A stretch of 64,000 nucleotides of DNA from Cytophagales bacterium WSM2-2 (GCA_015472025.1 BNHL01000001.1:2391501-2455500), one strand, 5' to 3'. Counted from the stretch's first letter, positions 40,447 through 50,710 are shown. Numbers and translations are program-made. Notes: a model not told the origin generated them from the sequence alone.

Positions 40447-42021
40447 ATGGACTCCATCGAGATAATATCAATAGCAATAGCGGCCTTTGCCGCCACCATA
40501 TTGCTTAGTATGCTGTTCGGAAATTTCCTTTACCGCAGGCGATTGAAGAAAAACCGTGCGGATGCCGAAGAAAAATCAAAAATGATCATCAAGGAAGCTG
40601 AGCTTCAGGCCGAGAATATTAAAAAAGACCGCATCATCGAAGCGAAGGAGAAGCTGATGAAAATGAAGCAGGAATTTGAAGAAGAGGCTAATCGCAAGAA
40701 AAATCAGATCATTACCAACGAACAAAAAGTAAAACAGCGGGAAGCTCAGCTTAACAAAGAACTGGAGACTGTAAAGCGCAAGGAAGCCGATATCGATGAA
40801 GAGCGTCAGAGCCTCGCACAACAGCACGAACTGGTGAAAAAGCGCAAAGAGGAATTGGATAAGTTTAATGCCCAGAAAGTAGCGATGCTGGAAAATGTCT
40901 CTAAACTCACGGCCGATCAGGCCCGCGACCAATTAGTTGAGTCGATGAAGGAAGAAGCACAAACCAAAGCCAGCTCATACATCAAAGACATTATGGAGCA
41001 GGCTAAGTTGTCGGCCACCAAAGAAGCGAAGAAGATTATCGTTGAGACCATTCAACGCACGGCCTCTGAACAGGCGGTAGAGAACTGTGTTTCGATTTTT
41101 AATATTGAAAGTGACGATATCAAAGGGAAGATCATCGGTCGAGAAGGAAGGAACATTCGGACACTGGAAGCAGCCACAGGCGTTGAATTCATAGTAGACG
41201 ATACACCTGAGGCGATCATCATTTCGGGTTTTGATCCCGTGCGCAGGGAGATTGCCCGTTTGTCGCTGCATCGCCTCGTACAGGATGGACGTATCCACCC
41301 GGCCCGCATTGAAGAAGTGGTGGCAAAAACAACTAAAAATATCGAAGACGAAATCAATGAGATCGGTGAGCGCACGGTAATCGATTTGGGCATTCATGGT
41401 TTGCATCCCGACCTGGTTAGAATGGTCGGTCGCATGCGTTTTCGCTCTTCCTACGGTCAGAACTTATTGCAGCACTCACGTGAAGTTGCCAACCTCTGTG
41501 CGATCATGGCATCGGAGCTGGGATTGAATGTGAAGCAGGCAAAGCGTGCCGGACTTCTGCATGATATCGGAAAAGTATGGCCCGAGGAATTGGAGAAGCC
41601 ACACGCTATTGTGGGGATGGAACTTGCCCAGAAATACAAAGAGCATCCTATTGTATGCAACGCCATCGGTGCACATCACGATGAAATTGAAATGACCAGC
41701 ATCATCTCTCCGATTATTCAGGCTTGTGATGCCATCTCAGGCGCACGTCCTGGCGCAAGGCGCGAAGTGATGGAGCAATACATGAAGCGCCTCAAAGAAT
41801 TGGAACACGTAGGTCTCAGCTTTGAGGGAGTGGAAAAATGTTATGCCATCCAGGCGGGCCGTGAGCTTCGCGTGATTGTGGATGCTGAGAAAGCAACCGA
41901 TGAACGCGCAGCTCAATTAAGCTTTGATATTTCTCAAAAGATCGAACGCGACATGCAGTATCCTGGCCAAATTAAGGTGACGGTGATTCGTGAAATGAGA
42001 AGTGTGGCTTACGCGAAATAA
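40447..42021 (+). CDS. rny: Ribonuclease Y
   Basis: Membrane-anchored endoribonuclease initiating mRNA decay. The 524 residues comprise an N-terminal transmembrane helix ([20 protein letters not shown]), a long coiled coil (~30-200), a KH domain ([15 protein letters not shown]) and an HD phosphohydrolase domain ([25 protein letters not shown]). All HD metal residues are visible. It is the last gene of the pheT cluster and ends 1 bp from the convergent LytTR gene. Confidence 0.96.
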   Translation: MDSIEIISIAIAAFAATILLSMLFGNFLYRRRLKKNRADAEEKSKMIIKEAELQAENIKKDRIIEAKEKLMKMKQEFEEEANRKKNQIITNEQKVKQREAQLNKELETVKRKEADIDEERQSLAQQHELVKKRKEELDKFNAQKVAMLENVSKLTADQARDQLVESMKEEAQTKASSYIKDIMEQAKLSATKEAKKIIVETIQRTASEQAVENCVSIFNIESDDIKGKIIGREGRNIRTLEAATGVEFIVDDTPEAIIISGFDPVRREIARLSLHRLVQDGRIHPARIEEVVAKTTKNIEDEINEIGERTVIDLGIHGLHPDLVRMVGRMRFRSSYGQNLLQHSREVANLCAIMASELGLNVKQAKRAGLLHDIGKVWPEELEKPHAIVGMELAQKYKEHPIVCNAIGAHHDEIEMTSIISPIIQACDAISGARPGARREVMEQYMKRLKELEHVGLSFEGVEKCYAIQAGRELRVIVDAEKATDERAAQLSFDISQKIERDMQYPGQIKVTVIREMRSVAYAK

Positions 42022-42022
42022 T

Positions 42023-42745
42023 TCAACTTTGGGCTGACATTTTCCCAAATGCAGCTTCAATCATCTTTTTGTAGTTGGGTCCAATGGGAAGAGAAATTTT
42101 ATCAATGAAAATTTCCTCGGCATTGTACGAGCTTACTTTACTTTGATTGACCAGGAAAGACCGGTGGATGCGAAGAAAACCATCAGTTAGAATCTTCTCC
42201 ATCTCACCGATTCCCATTTTTGTGATGACTTTGCCGCCAGGTGTGTGAATGTAAACATACTCTCGCATGCTTTCGATGTAGAGCACTTCGTCAAACATCA
42301 CTTTCACCATCGTTTTATTGACATTGAAAAAAGCAAAGCTGTGGCGTGTGGTTTCACTACTATTAATTTGATAAACCTGTTTGACATCAGGCTTTGTCGT
42401 CACACGATTGACAGCTTTCAAAAAGCGTTCGAAAGAAAAAGGTTTCACGAGATAGTCGCGCACATCAAGCTCGAAGGCATCAATGGCATATTCCGAATAG
42501 GCTGTGGTGATAATCACCTGAGGAAGATTTTTGGTAACCTTGAGGAATTCGATACCGGTGAGTGATGGCATTTGAATATCGAGGAAGATAAGATCAGGCT
42601 CATGATTGTTCAGGTAATCCAGAGCCGCGATGGCGTCATCGAAAGTCCCTTTCAATTCAATCCACTCTACCCTCGACAGGAATGACTTCAGTATTTCCTG
42701 TGCTGGTTTTTCATCTTCGATAATGATACACTGAATTTTATTCAT
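42023..42745 (-). CDS. LytTR-type response regulator
   Basis: A 240-residue regulator with an N-terminal receiver domain (IIEDEKPAQEIL; phosphoacceptor Asp in DLIFLDIQMPSLTG; Lys in DYLVKPFSFERF) and a C-terminal LytTR DNA-binding domain (VLYIESMREYVYIHT; FLRIHRSFLVN). Its start overlaps the kinase gene by 8 bp, making a cognate pair of the type abundant in Bacteroidota. Target genes are not indicated. Confidence 0.93.
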   Translation of the reverse strand: MNKIQCIIIEDEKPAQEILKSFLSRVEWIELKGTFDDAIAALDYLNNHEPDLIFLDIQMPSLTGIEFLKVTKNLPQVIITTAYSEYAIDAFELDVRDYLVKPFSFERFLKAVNRVTTKPDVKQVYQINSSETTRHSFAFFNVNKTMVKVMFDEVLYIESMREYVYIHTPGGKVITKMGIGEMEKILTDGFLRIHRSFLVNQSKVSSYNAEEIFIDKISLPIGPNYKKMIEAAFGKMSAQS

Positions 42746-43802
42746 CTTTTTTTAACGTTGGTATTTCTAAGTGCACGGCAAACATGCCGTTGTTTTGAAG
42801 GATATCAAGCTTGTAATCTTTATCATACAATAACTCCAATTGCCGCTTGATGTTGTTTATTCCAATTCCACGTGAAGAGCCATTGCGTGCGGTACTAAGT
42901 TCATTTTCAACGAATAAATTCACTGAATTATTTTCTGCTTTGATCCGCACTTTGATGTGTATTTCACCGCGAATGGTTGAAAGCGTGTGCTTGCAGCTAT
43001 TTTCCACAAAAGGTAATAGCAACAAAGGAGAAACAAATGCGGATGATCCGTTGAGATTCGATTCATAATCAATGCGAAGACGAGTTCCGTGCCTTAATTT
43101 TTCCAGCTGGATATAATCTTCGATTACCCGAATTTCCTTTTCGATCGGGATAACTCGTTGGTTGCACTCTTCGAGCATAAACCGAAGCAAATTGGAGAGG
43201 CGCAATACGATCTGCTCGCTTTTGTCACCTCCGCGTATGATCTCAGAATAAAGTGTGTTGAGTGTGTTGAATAAAAAATGCGGATGCATTTGCGCCTTAA
43301 GGAAACTTAGTTCTGCAATCTTCTTCTCTTCCAGTAGCATTTCATTTTTTCGCTGCAGCTCCGCTTTGTTTTTTGTCATTTTGATGGCCACAGCAAGGCT
43401 CATGATGGTCATCCAGCTGAAGACTTCACCTGCGATGCCGGCAAAACTCCAAAGATTTGGCGGGATGGGGTGAGCTGGATCAACAATGGCGTAGACAATA
43501 AAAAAGCGATAATATCTCATACCCACACCGATGTAGAGGAAGACAGCGATTGCCCCGGCAACCAGTTTGAGTTTGTTGTGATCGCGCGAGTACGAAGGGA
43601 GGAGATAGTAAATAATAAAATAAGTGATCAGGGCTGCTACCGGAACATTGAACAAAAGACTTTCAATATTCCAGGGCTTGATTTGCGTATTCGCAGAAAT
43701 TACGAAAAGATAGCTCAGGCTGTCAGCTATCCAGAATGTCATGTGCCGCAGGATTCGAATATCCCACCGCTTACTGTAAACAAAATTGTCAAACAAAGTC
43801 AT
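42738..43802 (-). CDS. LytS-type membrane sensor histidine kinase
   Basis: A 354-residue kinase with four to five N-terminal membrane segments and a C-terminal His_kinase domain: phosphoacceptor His in LKAQMHPHFLFNTLN, then PLLLLPFVENSCKH as the N box, and a G box GIGINNIKRQL. It has no extracellular sensor domain, so it probably senses within the membrane. Overlap with the LytTR regulator gene indicates co-translation. Confidence 0.93.
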   Translation of the reverse strand: MTLFDNFVYSKRWDIRILRHMTFWIADSLSYLFVISANTQIKPWNIESLLFNVPVAALITYFIIYYLLPSYSRDHNKLKLVAGAIAVFLYIGVGMRYYRFFIVYAIVDPAHPIPPNLWSFAGIAGEVFSWMTIMSLAVAIKMTKNKAELQRKNEMLLEEKKIAELSFLKAQMHPHFLFNTLNTLYSEIIRGGDKSEQIVLRLSNLLRFMLEECNQRVIPIEKEIRVIEDYIQLEKLRHGTRLRIDYESNLNGSSAFVSPLLLLPFVENSCKHTLSTIRGEIHIKVRIKAENNSVNLFVENELSTARNGSSRGIGINNIKRQLELLYDKDYKLDILQNNGMFAVHLEIPTLKKDE

Positions 43803-43916
43803 CCCTTATCAAAATTAGAGATTATCCAGAGCCTAACCCCCTTATATTACGAAAGAGCAACAGCTACTGATGAATTTCTATTTCATAATGACAAACAGCT
43901 ATTGTCAATGGACTAA

Positions 43917-44375
43917 TCAGTGCGAAGTAACAGGCGTAATCTGGGCTTGTACACACCACCACCTCCCATTTTCTTTACGGTAGGTGTCTGTGTAAACGGA
44001 ATTACCATTGATGACAGTTCCGTTTTTTACGCGAGTGTATACCGTTTTTGAACGCACCAATGCGATGTCATCGAAAATCCGAATGAACTCATCTGTATAA
44101 CTAAAAGAAGTGAAACCACCTGAGCTGTAGTCGCGAGCCCAGTCTTTCATGTATTGCTTTCGGTGCACTACCTGACCGTTATTTTCAATGCAGGCGAAAT
44201 CCTTGTGAATGATCTGGTTGTGCGCGACTGTATCCTGAGTCACAAAATTTTTGATGAATTGCGCGTTGAGTTTGCTGAGTGCTGCCTTGTCATTTTCAAT
44301 TTCAGTCTTGGACTGTGAACACAAATCCGATGAAAGCAGCACTAAAATGAAAAACACGAACCTCGGGGATCTCAT
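43917..44375 (-). CDS. Exported NTF2-like (DUF4440) protein
   Basis: A 152-residue protein with a signal peptide (RFVFFILVLLSSDLCSQ) and an NTF2-like alpha+beta cone fold: DKAALSKLNAQFIKNFV, DFACIENNGQVVHRKQYMKDW, IFDDIALVRSKTVYT and the terminal NGRWWCVQAQITPV. The function of this family is usually unknown (SnoaL/DUF4440 type). Its start overlaps the next upstream gene by 4 bp. Confidence 0.82.
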   Translation of the reverse strand: MRSPRFVFFILVLLSSDLCSQSKTEIENDKAALSKLNAQFIKNFVTQDTVAHNQIIHKDFACIENNGQVVHRKQYMKDWARDYSSGGFTSFSYTDEFIRIFDDIALVRSKTVYTRVKNGTVINGNSVYTDTYRKENGRWWCVQAQITPVTSH

Positions 44376-44860
44376 AAAGGCGCCTTGTTAGGATGCTTTG
44401 AGAAAAAATTATTGGCCATTAATGATATAGGCATTCCGATTACAAACATGTGAATTCCAATTCCAATCAGAGCTGGTACGAGCTTCACGGGAACAGAGGG
44501 CAAATTCGAGAGCGGAACCACAATAAAAGTCATCGCCAGCCAGACGAATAGTCCATAACCGAAGCCGACCAGGAATTTATTCATTGAAAGAATGCTGACC
44601 TTCTTAAATGCAACAAAAAATAGTACGGTCCAGGCCATGGCGATTGTAAAATGAAAAAGCAGGCCCCACAACGCAATGTCGGTTCCGCCTGTAAATGCAT
44701 CTTTTCCAAATACACCGCCGGCAACATATTTAAACACAGCTTCAGGGGTGACAGAGCGCCTCAGGTAAGCGCTCACACATGCGGCTGTGCCATCGAGCAC
44801 ACCGATTACCAGGCCTGCACCGAATGCAGCGCGGTAAAATGAGGGAGAGTTTGAATTCAT
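44372..44860 (-). CDS. Small four-helix membrane protein
   Basis: A 162-residue inner-membrane protein with four hydrophobic segments (AAFGAGLVIGVLDGTAA; WGLLFHFTIAMAWTVLFFVAF; GFGYGLFVWLAMTFIVVPL; LIGIGIHMFVIGMPISLM). The GxxDGxxA in the first helix and pattern resemble YagU/DUF1440-like proteins, from memory only. It overlaps the NTF2-like gene (ATGA), and the DUF1223 gene ends 3 bp before it, so the three form a small operon. Confidence 0.78.
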   Translation of the reverse strand: MNSNSPSFYRAAFGAGLVIGVLDGTAACVSAYLRRSVTPEAVFKYVAGGVFGKDAFTGGTDIALWGLLFHFTIAMAWTVLFFVAFKKVSILSMNKFLVGFGYGLFVWLAMTFIVVPLSNLPSVPVKLVPALIGIGIHMFVIGMPISLMANNFFSKHPNKAPL

Positions 44861-44862
44861 AT

Positions 44863-45606
44863 TTAGTTTAGTTTTAGTTGGGTCGCTCCTGTGATCCTCA
44901 TCGATTTGATATGTTGAATGTACAAAATAACACCGCCCTTTTCAGGGATCAGGTCTTCAGGCCAGTGGGCCGAGGTGGTGCCTTTGTGAAGAGGAGATAT
45001 TGTTTTCAGACTTTTGACGACATGGTAATGCTTGAGAGTCCGGTTTTTATTTTCACCGCGCAATACCTGGTGAGTAACTTCATTTTCAAAGATTACAATG
45101 TTCATTAGAATATTCTTTGGCTCACTACTTAATTCATAATTGATGACGAGATCCTCGCCTTCCTTTTTTACTTCTGCTTCAATGCCGTAGACGGGGTTAG
45201 CTTGAAGCGCGGCACCAACTTCATTTCTGAAGCCAATGGGATTGGATCCGATAAATTCTTTTTGACCATTGACTACACACTGTGGGGTATACAACTGCTG
45301 GAATTTTAATTTTTCAACGTAAGCTTTCTGACGTGCTGTAAAAGCTTCCTGGCTATACGGATCAAGCCATCCGAGATTATTCCAGTAGGTGACGTGAAAA
45401 GCAAGACTAAAAACTTCTTTGCCTTCTTTTTGAAGTAGTTCTGTCATCTCCTTCAGGAGCTCGTCAGCTGCGGGGCAGCTGGAGCATCCTTCAGCAGTGA
45501 AGAGCTCTACGACCGCGAATGTTTTTGTTTTTTCAACTGATGTGCTTGTTGATGACATTAGCGCCAGCGATAGCGCAGTAATCAAAATGGAAGTGAGGGG
45601 TTTCAT
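44863..45606 (-). CDS. Exported DUF1223 thioredoxin-like protein
   Basis: A 247-residue secreted or periplasmic protein with an N-terminal hydrophobic leader. The core has the DUF1223 signature AVVELFTAEGCSSCPAADE with a CxxC pair, followed by FSLAFHVTYWNNLGWLDPYS and YTPQCVVNGQKEF. The thioredoxin-like fold and CxxC suggest a redox role, substrate unknown. It heads the three-gene operon. A terminator-like hairpin immediately precedes the start codon. Confidence 0.88.
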   Translation of the reverse strand: MKPLTSILITALSLALMSSTSTSVEKTKTFAVVELFTAEGCSSCPAADELLKEMTELLQKEGKEVFSLAFHVTYWNNLGWLDPYSQEAFTARQKAYVEKLKFQQLYTPQCVVNGQKEFIGSNPIGFRNEVGAALQANPVYGIEAEVKKEGEDLVINYELSSEPKNILMNIVIFENEVTHQVLRGENKNRTLKHYHVVKSLKTISPLHKGTTSAHWPEDLIPEKGGVILYIQHIKSMRITGATQLKLN

Positions 45607-45616
45607 AGGTTTTTAG

Positions 45617-45651
45617 AAAAAAATCACTGCCCCGGAATTACCGGAGCAGTG
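45617..45651 (-). terminator. Terminator-like hairpin just upstream of the DUF1223 start
   Basis: CACTGC...CCGG (45625-45635) pairs with CCGG...GCAGTG (45641-45651) and on the minus strand is followed by a run of seven U (complement of 45617-45623), ending 11 bp before the ATG. No ORF lies upstream within about 150 bp, so this may be an attenuator or the end of a small RNA. Confidence 0.6.
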
Positions 45652-45805
45652 CCGAGGTTTGCTTTACCTTAACCTAAACCGCCCCCCGTATTTCTAGGCT
45701 AGGTACGTGATTAACAGAAAGATGTTGGATAAATTCAATCAGTACATATAAAATGCTGTTGAAGAGCTTATTTCAGTCAACAAAAATGTAACTGGGATTT
45801 CGAAT

Positions 45806-45836
45806 AAAAAAAACCGCCCCGATTTGTCGGGGCGGT
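45806..45836 (-). terminator. Strong terminator after the SusD gene
   Basis: ACCGCCCCG (45813-45821) pairs with CGGGGCGGT (45828-45836) around the loop ATTTGT, with a U run on the minus strand. It is nearly the same sequence as the terminator at 34211. The 255-bp gap from 45607 to 45862 holds this, the second hairpin and otherwise AT-rich sequence. Confidence 0.92.
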
Positions 45837-45862
45837 AAAACAACGTTACAGCTTAAAAAAAA

Positions 45863-47401
45863 TCAGTATGCTGTAGCGAATGATGCTACAGGCACATACA
45901 GACCAACCTGATCTCCAGATGGAGTCTTTGGGTTCGTATTGATTTCAACTTGTGAATACAAAAATCTTCTTGGGAAATCCGACTTGCCGGCTGCTACCGG
46001 AATTTTGAGAAAATTATCGGTTCTCCTCATGTCATTATAGCCTTCAATCTGTCCGATCAGCGTGATGTATCTCTCTTCGAGAATTTCACGGAGGATGGCT
46101 TTATCTTGAGCTACGTTGTCGGTGTTTTCTATACCGCTTGGAGCGAAATCCGCTAATATGTAGTCGTCATATTTAATCCCCCCCAAATCTGGATCGTTTA
46201 TATAGGCAGTACTTGTTCCAAAGAATGACCCAAGTCTGTAGTATGCCCGAACGGAATTCAAAGCATCAATCGCGGGCTGTAGATTGCCCGATTTAGCGTT
46301 GGCTTCTGCTTTTATAAGTGCATTTTCCTGGAATGTCAGAATTGGAAAGGACATGGTGGCGGAAAAGAAGCCATCTCGAGTGACATCATCCGGCATTCCA
46401 TACAGCTTAGGCCAATTTACTGTGCCGTCCTCACCGCTGCTGCAAAATACATTAGGGTCATAATCAGCTCCTGTATTCAGTCCCCCCCAGTAGGTAACAG
46501 GAGCATAATAGAAATTGAATCTCCCATTTTCAACTGTTTTTATATTTCCTCGATATGTTGCACTGCTGGGATCCAATAATCTGGGTGCAAAAGAATTAGC
46601 AGCCATGTACGCGGATCGGTCATAAGTAAGAAATGAATAATACATGTTGAAGGTTTGCAGATATGCATTGCCATGAGGTGCCATCATATTGCCGTCTGGC
46701 GTGCTTATCCCTGCATTTGATTCAAGGAGAGCATTCGCATAGTCACGGATATGCAGATACAGTCTTGCCTTGACGGTGTGAGCTGCAGCTTTCCAGGCGT
46801 TTATATTGCCATTGTAAAAAAAATCTCCAGCTGTCGGGCCACCTTTACCAAGATTCATAATTGCAGAGTCAAGAAGTACTTGAGCGGCTGCGTAAACTGA
46901 AGCCTGTGTATCAAACTTAGGTGCTGCGTTTTTGGGGTACTGAATTGCCTCGGTATAGGGCACGTCACCCCACAAGTCAGCTGCGAGTCCCATTGACATT
47001 GCCTGCATTACCTGGGTAATCCCAATAGAAGCATAGTAATTTCGAGGCTGTGCGTTTTGCTTCAGAAGCTGTGCATTTTTCATGACACTGGCATAAATGG
47101 TTGCCCACTCGAGGTCATAATCTGCGCCTGAAGTCACATAGTTGGCAAGACCGGCATACTGGCGGTCTTCACCGCTAAAGTATCCAGCCCACATGCCGCT
47201 CAGACGAGCGGCATCCCCTTCGAATACACCAATAAGAGAAACCTCAATCCCTGACAAATATTGACTTACACCAATATTGTTAGGGTCAGTTACGTTTACC
47301 GGGTCGGTCGAAATTCCGTCTGTTAGTTTTGTGCAACTGGTAAAGATCATCAAGATGGCAACGACCATTCCAGATGCTATTTTCTTATTTATCATTTTCA
47401 T
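45863..47401 (-). CDS. SusD/RagB-like nutrient-binding lipoprotein
   Basis: A 512-residue outer-membrane lipoprotein with leader KMINKKIASGMVVAILMIFTSC ending in the lipobox Cys (shown as MIFTSC). TPR-like helices carry the SusD_2 pattern: YLSGIEVSLIGVFEG, NYYASIGITQVMQAM, DLWGDVPYTEAIQ, AHTVKARLYLHI, and the C-terminal REILEERYITLIGQIEGYNDMRR. It works with the SusC porin encoded just upstream. The ligand may be a glycan or peptide; no hydrolase is adjacent. Confidence 0.93.
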   Translation of the reverse strand: MKMINKKIASGMVVAILMIFTSCTKLTDGISTDPVNVTDPNNIGVSQYLSGIEVSLIGVFEGDAARLSGMWAGYFSGEDRQYAGLANYVTSGADYDLEWATIYASVMKNAQLLKQNAQPRNYYASIGITQVMQAMSMGLAADLWGDVPYTEAIQYPKNAAPKFDTQASVYAAAQVLLDSAIMNLGKGGPTAGDFFYNGNINAWKAAAHTVKARLYLHIRDYANALLESNAGISTPDGNMMAPHGNAYLQTFNMYYSFLTYDRSAYMAANSFAPRLLDPSSATYRGNIKTVENGRFNFYYAPVTYWGGLNTGADYDPNVFCSSGEDGTVNWPKLYGMPDDVTRDGFFSATMSFPILTFQENALIKAEANAKSGNLQPAIDALNSVRAYYRLGSFFGTSTAYINDPDLGGIKYDDYILADFAPSGIENTDNVAQDKAILREILEERYITLIGQIEGYNDMRRTDNFLKIPVAAGKSDFPRRFLYSQVEINTNPKTPSGDQVGLYVPVASFATAY

Positions 47402-47416
47402 AATAGTCTCGATTTA

Positions 47417-50400
47417 TTAATAAGTAATAGTCAGTTTCAACAATACAGACCGCGTGTTGGGATTTTGGAAATAATCCAAACCACGTCCGTTAGTAGCCCC
47501 CGTCAAATTAGTATCCGGGTCAATTCCTTTGTAAGGAGTCCATAACAAGAGATTGCGTCCTGTGAGTCCGAAGGTGAGGGATTGTAACTTGGTTGAATTC
47601 TTGAATGCCGCTGAATTCAATGAGTATGACAAGGTCACTTCACGAAGCCTGGCCCAGGTAGCGTCTTGAACAAAAGGAGCGACTACGTTAAAGCCACTGC
47701 CTGCGCCTTGATAAAAGGCCTGATCAAGAGCAACTTTGCCACCGCCAAAATCTTTTACTTCACCTCGGAAAGTGTAAGTACCATCAGCGTTGGCAACTGC
47801 TCTAGCAGTGGTTGGACTTGTTGCTAAGGCTAAAATTGTCTTTCCATCGGCCGTTTTTAACGTACTTGCATCAGCAGCGCTAACTGTGGTGACTTGAGCG
47901 CTAGCTTGTGTTGTGCCAAAGTTGAACAACGCACCTTGCGTACCGTTCCACATTTGACCACCAACCATGGTTTCAAGCAATACATACAAGCTCACATTTT
48001 TATAGGTAAACGTATTGCCAAAGCTTGCTCTGTAGTTCGGGTTCGGGTTTCCGACAGCCGAATTGGCCGGAGATACTTGTGGGAAACCGAGAGCATCTAA
48101 TGTGAGTTTTCCATCGGAGCCTTTCGCATAATCAGTTCCCCATAGCGTTCCCAGTGCCTGGCCTTTCGTTGCAACAGATGCTCCGTTAGCAAAACCTGCA
48201 AGGAAGACATATTGAGCTCCCGCTAAATCCAGTACCTGGTTGCGATAAGCTGACCAAATGAAATTAGAACTCCATGAGAAATCGTTTCTCTTCAACCAGT
48301 TCACGCCCAAAGAGAATTCCAGACCTTTGTTTTCAATCACACCTGCGTTGCTCACTATATTTGTAAAACCGCTGGACGGTGCCACTTGTGTAGGGAGAAT
48401 TACATCTGTGGTTTTATTGTAATAAGCAGTCGCACTGAAAGTCACTTTGTCATTGAGTAGTCTTATGTCAAGACCAGTTTCAATTTCATGCTTTTTTTCC
48501 GGACGGATTTTGGGATTACCCGCTATGTTGGAGATGGCATAACCACCAACGCCATAGCTTGATCCGGTCAGTGTCGGGCCAAAGCCATCAGCGTAACCAG
48601 CAGGGCCGAATTGAGTCAGATTGGTGTAGGCACCCGGCTGCTGACCAACAACACCATACGACACCCTCAATTTACCAAAATTGAAAAAGTCATTCGTGCC
48701 AAGAACCTTCGAGAACTGCCATGCAGCGGAAGCTGAAGGATAGAAGAATAAACTTTGTGCTTGCGGTCCAAAGGTAGACGCTGCTTCCGCACGACCTGTA
48801 AGATTCAGGAAAAGCTGATCTGCTATATCTGTATTGATAGTAGCGAATCCTGCACTTGTACGTTGCAGAACCATACCGTTAAAAGGCGTTCTGTTGGACG
48901 TAGGAGAATTCGCCAGGTTGGGCGGAGCGTCCGGAATGATAAAATTAGTGACACCTGCTCCGACATTATTAAACTGACGTGTATTATAGTTGAATCCCAC
49001 AAGGAATGTTCCGGCAAATGCATCGGAGAATTTCTTTTTGGCAGTAGCGAATAAGTTGGTATTCCACTGTGAGTTTTGGATGTACTGTTCGGTGTATGCA
49101 CCACCCAACGAAGTGGCTGACTGTGAGTTGATGTAGTCCGTTCTCCTGTCTGTGTAAGTATCAATACCGGTATTTGCCTTAAGGTTTAACCAAGGAGTGG
49201 CATCATAGTTCAATTCCATGTTACCAAGGAAACGATTGACTACAGAATAGCTAAGATTCTTGTTCATTGTCCAAAGCGGATTGTCGTATCCAGGGCTCCC
49301 GCTTGCCCCGATCGGGTTACGATAGCTAATCTGTTTGCCAGGAGTAGCTAGTCCGTTCGATGCATAGGCAGTACCAAAATATTCGGTATTATCATAGTCA
49401 GGAGCTGTACGCAACTGACCTAACAGCAATCCCGAAGTGTTGCTTCCTTGCTGAATACGATTTGACCTGATATTTGAATAGTTCGCATTGATTGCGACAT
49501 GGAATTTATCGGTGAGCAAGGTTGAAAAATTCACACGAGCTACATTCTTATTATAGTCGCTGTTAGTTTTAATGATGCCCTGCTGCTGGAGATTAGAGTA
49601 ACTCGCATAGAATTGGGAACGATCGTTTCCTGAGCTCAGGTTCACATCGTGTTGCAGAAAATGACCAGTGCCGAATACATCTTTCGTATGATCGTAAGTA
49701 TTTTGGGAGTTCTTTCCACCATGTGGATTAGTAACATTGCCACCAGCTATTGCATAACGTTTGGTTCCGTCTGGAAACTGTACGTACGCAGTTCCTGTTG
49801 GGGTCTCAGCTCCTCCGGTGCGTTGTGCAATCACATCTCCGTAGCTAGTGCTAGCGCTATTACTATAAAGTCCGTTTGATCCTTGTCCGAACGTCCTCTG
49901 CAAGTCAGGCATCTTGTTTACCATGTCAAAAGAAGCGGTAGCACTGTAAGAAGCATTTAGCCTGCCTTGCGAGTTCTTCGCTTTTTTAGTGGTGATCACG
50001 ATCACACCGTTTAGTGCGCGGCTTCCCCATAAGGCAGCACCGGCTGCGCTCTTAATCACTTCAATATTGGCGATATCGGCAGGGTTGATGTCGTTCAAGC
50101 GAGATTGTTGTTGAGTACCACCAACAGCCATACCCAGGTTGTCATTGAACATTGGCATACCGTCAATTACAATCAGGGGTTGCAGATCGCCCGTGATCGT
50201 GCTTTGTCCACGCAATTGGATGTATGAACCGGCACCCGGGTCACCACCGCTGCGCGTGATAATCACACCAGCTGCCTTACCGGCAAGGCCGTTGATTACG
50301 CCTGCTTCACCTGACTGAACCACCGAAGATCCTGTTACAGATGTAGACACAACGCCCATCTTGTCTTTAGAGATATTCTCACCGATGGCATTCACCACTA

Positions 50401-50710
50401 CCTCCTGCAATTGTTTGATGTCTGATTTCATCAGCAAATCAATCGTGTTGCGTGCACCGACAGTTTCTTCCTTGCTTTCCATGCCAATGAAAGTAAACAC
50501 CAGCACACCACCGTCTGAAGGAACATCGATTTTGTAGATACCGTTCGAATCGGTTACTGTGCCTGTCGTTGTTCCTTTCAGCAGCACATTCACTCCGGGC
50601 AAAATGGACCCATCTTCTTGCGAGGTCACTTTACCCGTTACCACCCGGTTTTGCGCCCAGACACTGAACGCAAAACCCAATGAGAAGCACATTAGTAAAA
50701 ACTTCTTCAT
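47417..50710 (-). CDS. SusC/RagA-type TonB-dependent outer-membrane transporter
   Basis: A 1097-residue beta-barrel receptor. After a signal peptide (KKFLLMCFSLGFAFSVWAQ) come a carboxypeptidase-like domain (GKVTSQEDGSILPGVNVLLKG), a TonB-box region and plug (VTGSSVVQSGEAGVINGLAGK; DPGAGSYIQLRGQST; IEVIKSAAGAALWGSRALNG) and the barrel ending in KLTITY. The transporter imports the ligand captured by the SusD lipoprotein 15 bp downstream. No anti-sigma/ECF pair or hydrolase lies beside it, so substrate is unknown. Confidence 0.95.
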   Translation of the reverse strand: MKKFLLMCFSLGFAFSVWAQNRVVTGKVTSQEDGSILPGVNVLLKGTTTGTVTDSNGIYKIDVPSDGGVLVFTFIGMESKEETVGARNTIDLLMKSDIKQLQEVVVNAIGENISKDKMGVVSTSVTGSSVVQSGEAGVINGLAGKAAGVIITRSGGDPGAGSYIQLRGQSTITGDLQPLIVIDGMPMFNDNLGMAVGGTQQQSRLNDINPADIANIEVIKSAAGAALWGSRALNGVIVITTKKAKNSQGRLNASYSATASFDMVNKMPDLQRTFGQGSNGLYSNSASTSYGDVIAQRTGGAETPTGTAYVQFPDGTKRYAIAGGNVTNPHGGKNSQNTYDHTKDVFGTGHFLQHDVNLSSGNDRSQFYASYSNLQQQGIIKTNSDYNKNVARVNFSTLLTDKFHVAINANYSNIRSNRIQQGSNTSGLLLGQLRTAPDYDNTEYFGTAYASNGLATPGKQISYRNPIGASGSPGYDNPLWTMNKNLSYSVVNRFLGNMELNYDATPWLNLKANTGIDTYTDRRTDYINSQSATSLGGAYTEQYIQNSQWNTNLFATAKKKFSDAFAGTFLVGFNYNTRQFNNVGAGVTNFIIPDAPPNLANSPTSNRTPFNGMVLQRTSAGFATINTDIADQLFLNLTGRAEAASTFGPQAQSLFFYPSASAAWQFSKVLGTNDFFNFGKLRVSYGVVGQQPGAYTNLTQFGPAGYADGFGPTLTGSSYGVGGYAISNIAGNPKIRPEKKHEIETGLDIRLLNDKVTFSATAYYNKTTDVILPTQVAPSSGFTNIVSNAGVIENKGLEFSLGVNWLKRNDFSWSSNFIWSAYRNQVLDLAGAQYVFLAGFANGASVATKGQALGTLWGTDYAKGSDGKLTLDALGFPQVSPANSAVGNPNPNYRASFGNTFTYKNVSLYVLLETMVGGQMWNGTQGALFNFGTTQASAQVTTVSAADASTLKTADGKTILALATSPTTARAVANADGTYTFRGEVKDFGGGKVALDQAFYQGAGSGFNVVAPFVQDATWARLREVTLSYSLNSAAFKNSTKLQSLTFGLTGRNLLLWTPYKGIDPDTNLTGATNGRGLDYFQNPNTRSVLLKLTITY

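Noticed and set aside
45863..50710. A polysaccharide utilisation locus
   Set aside because: Only the SusCD pair is present; no glycoside hydrolase, lyase, sulfatase or ECF/anti-sigma regulator flanks it.
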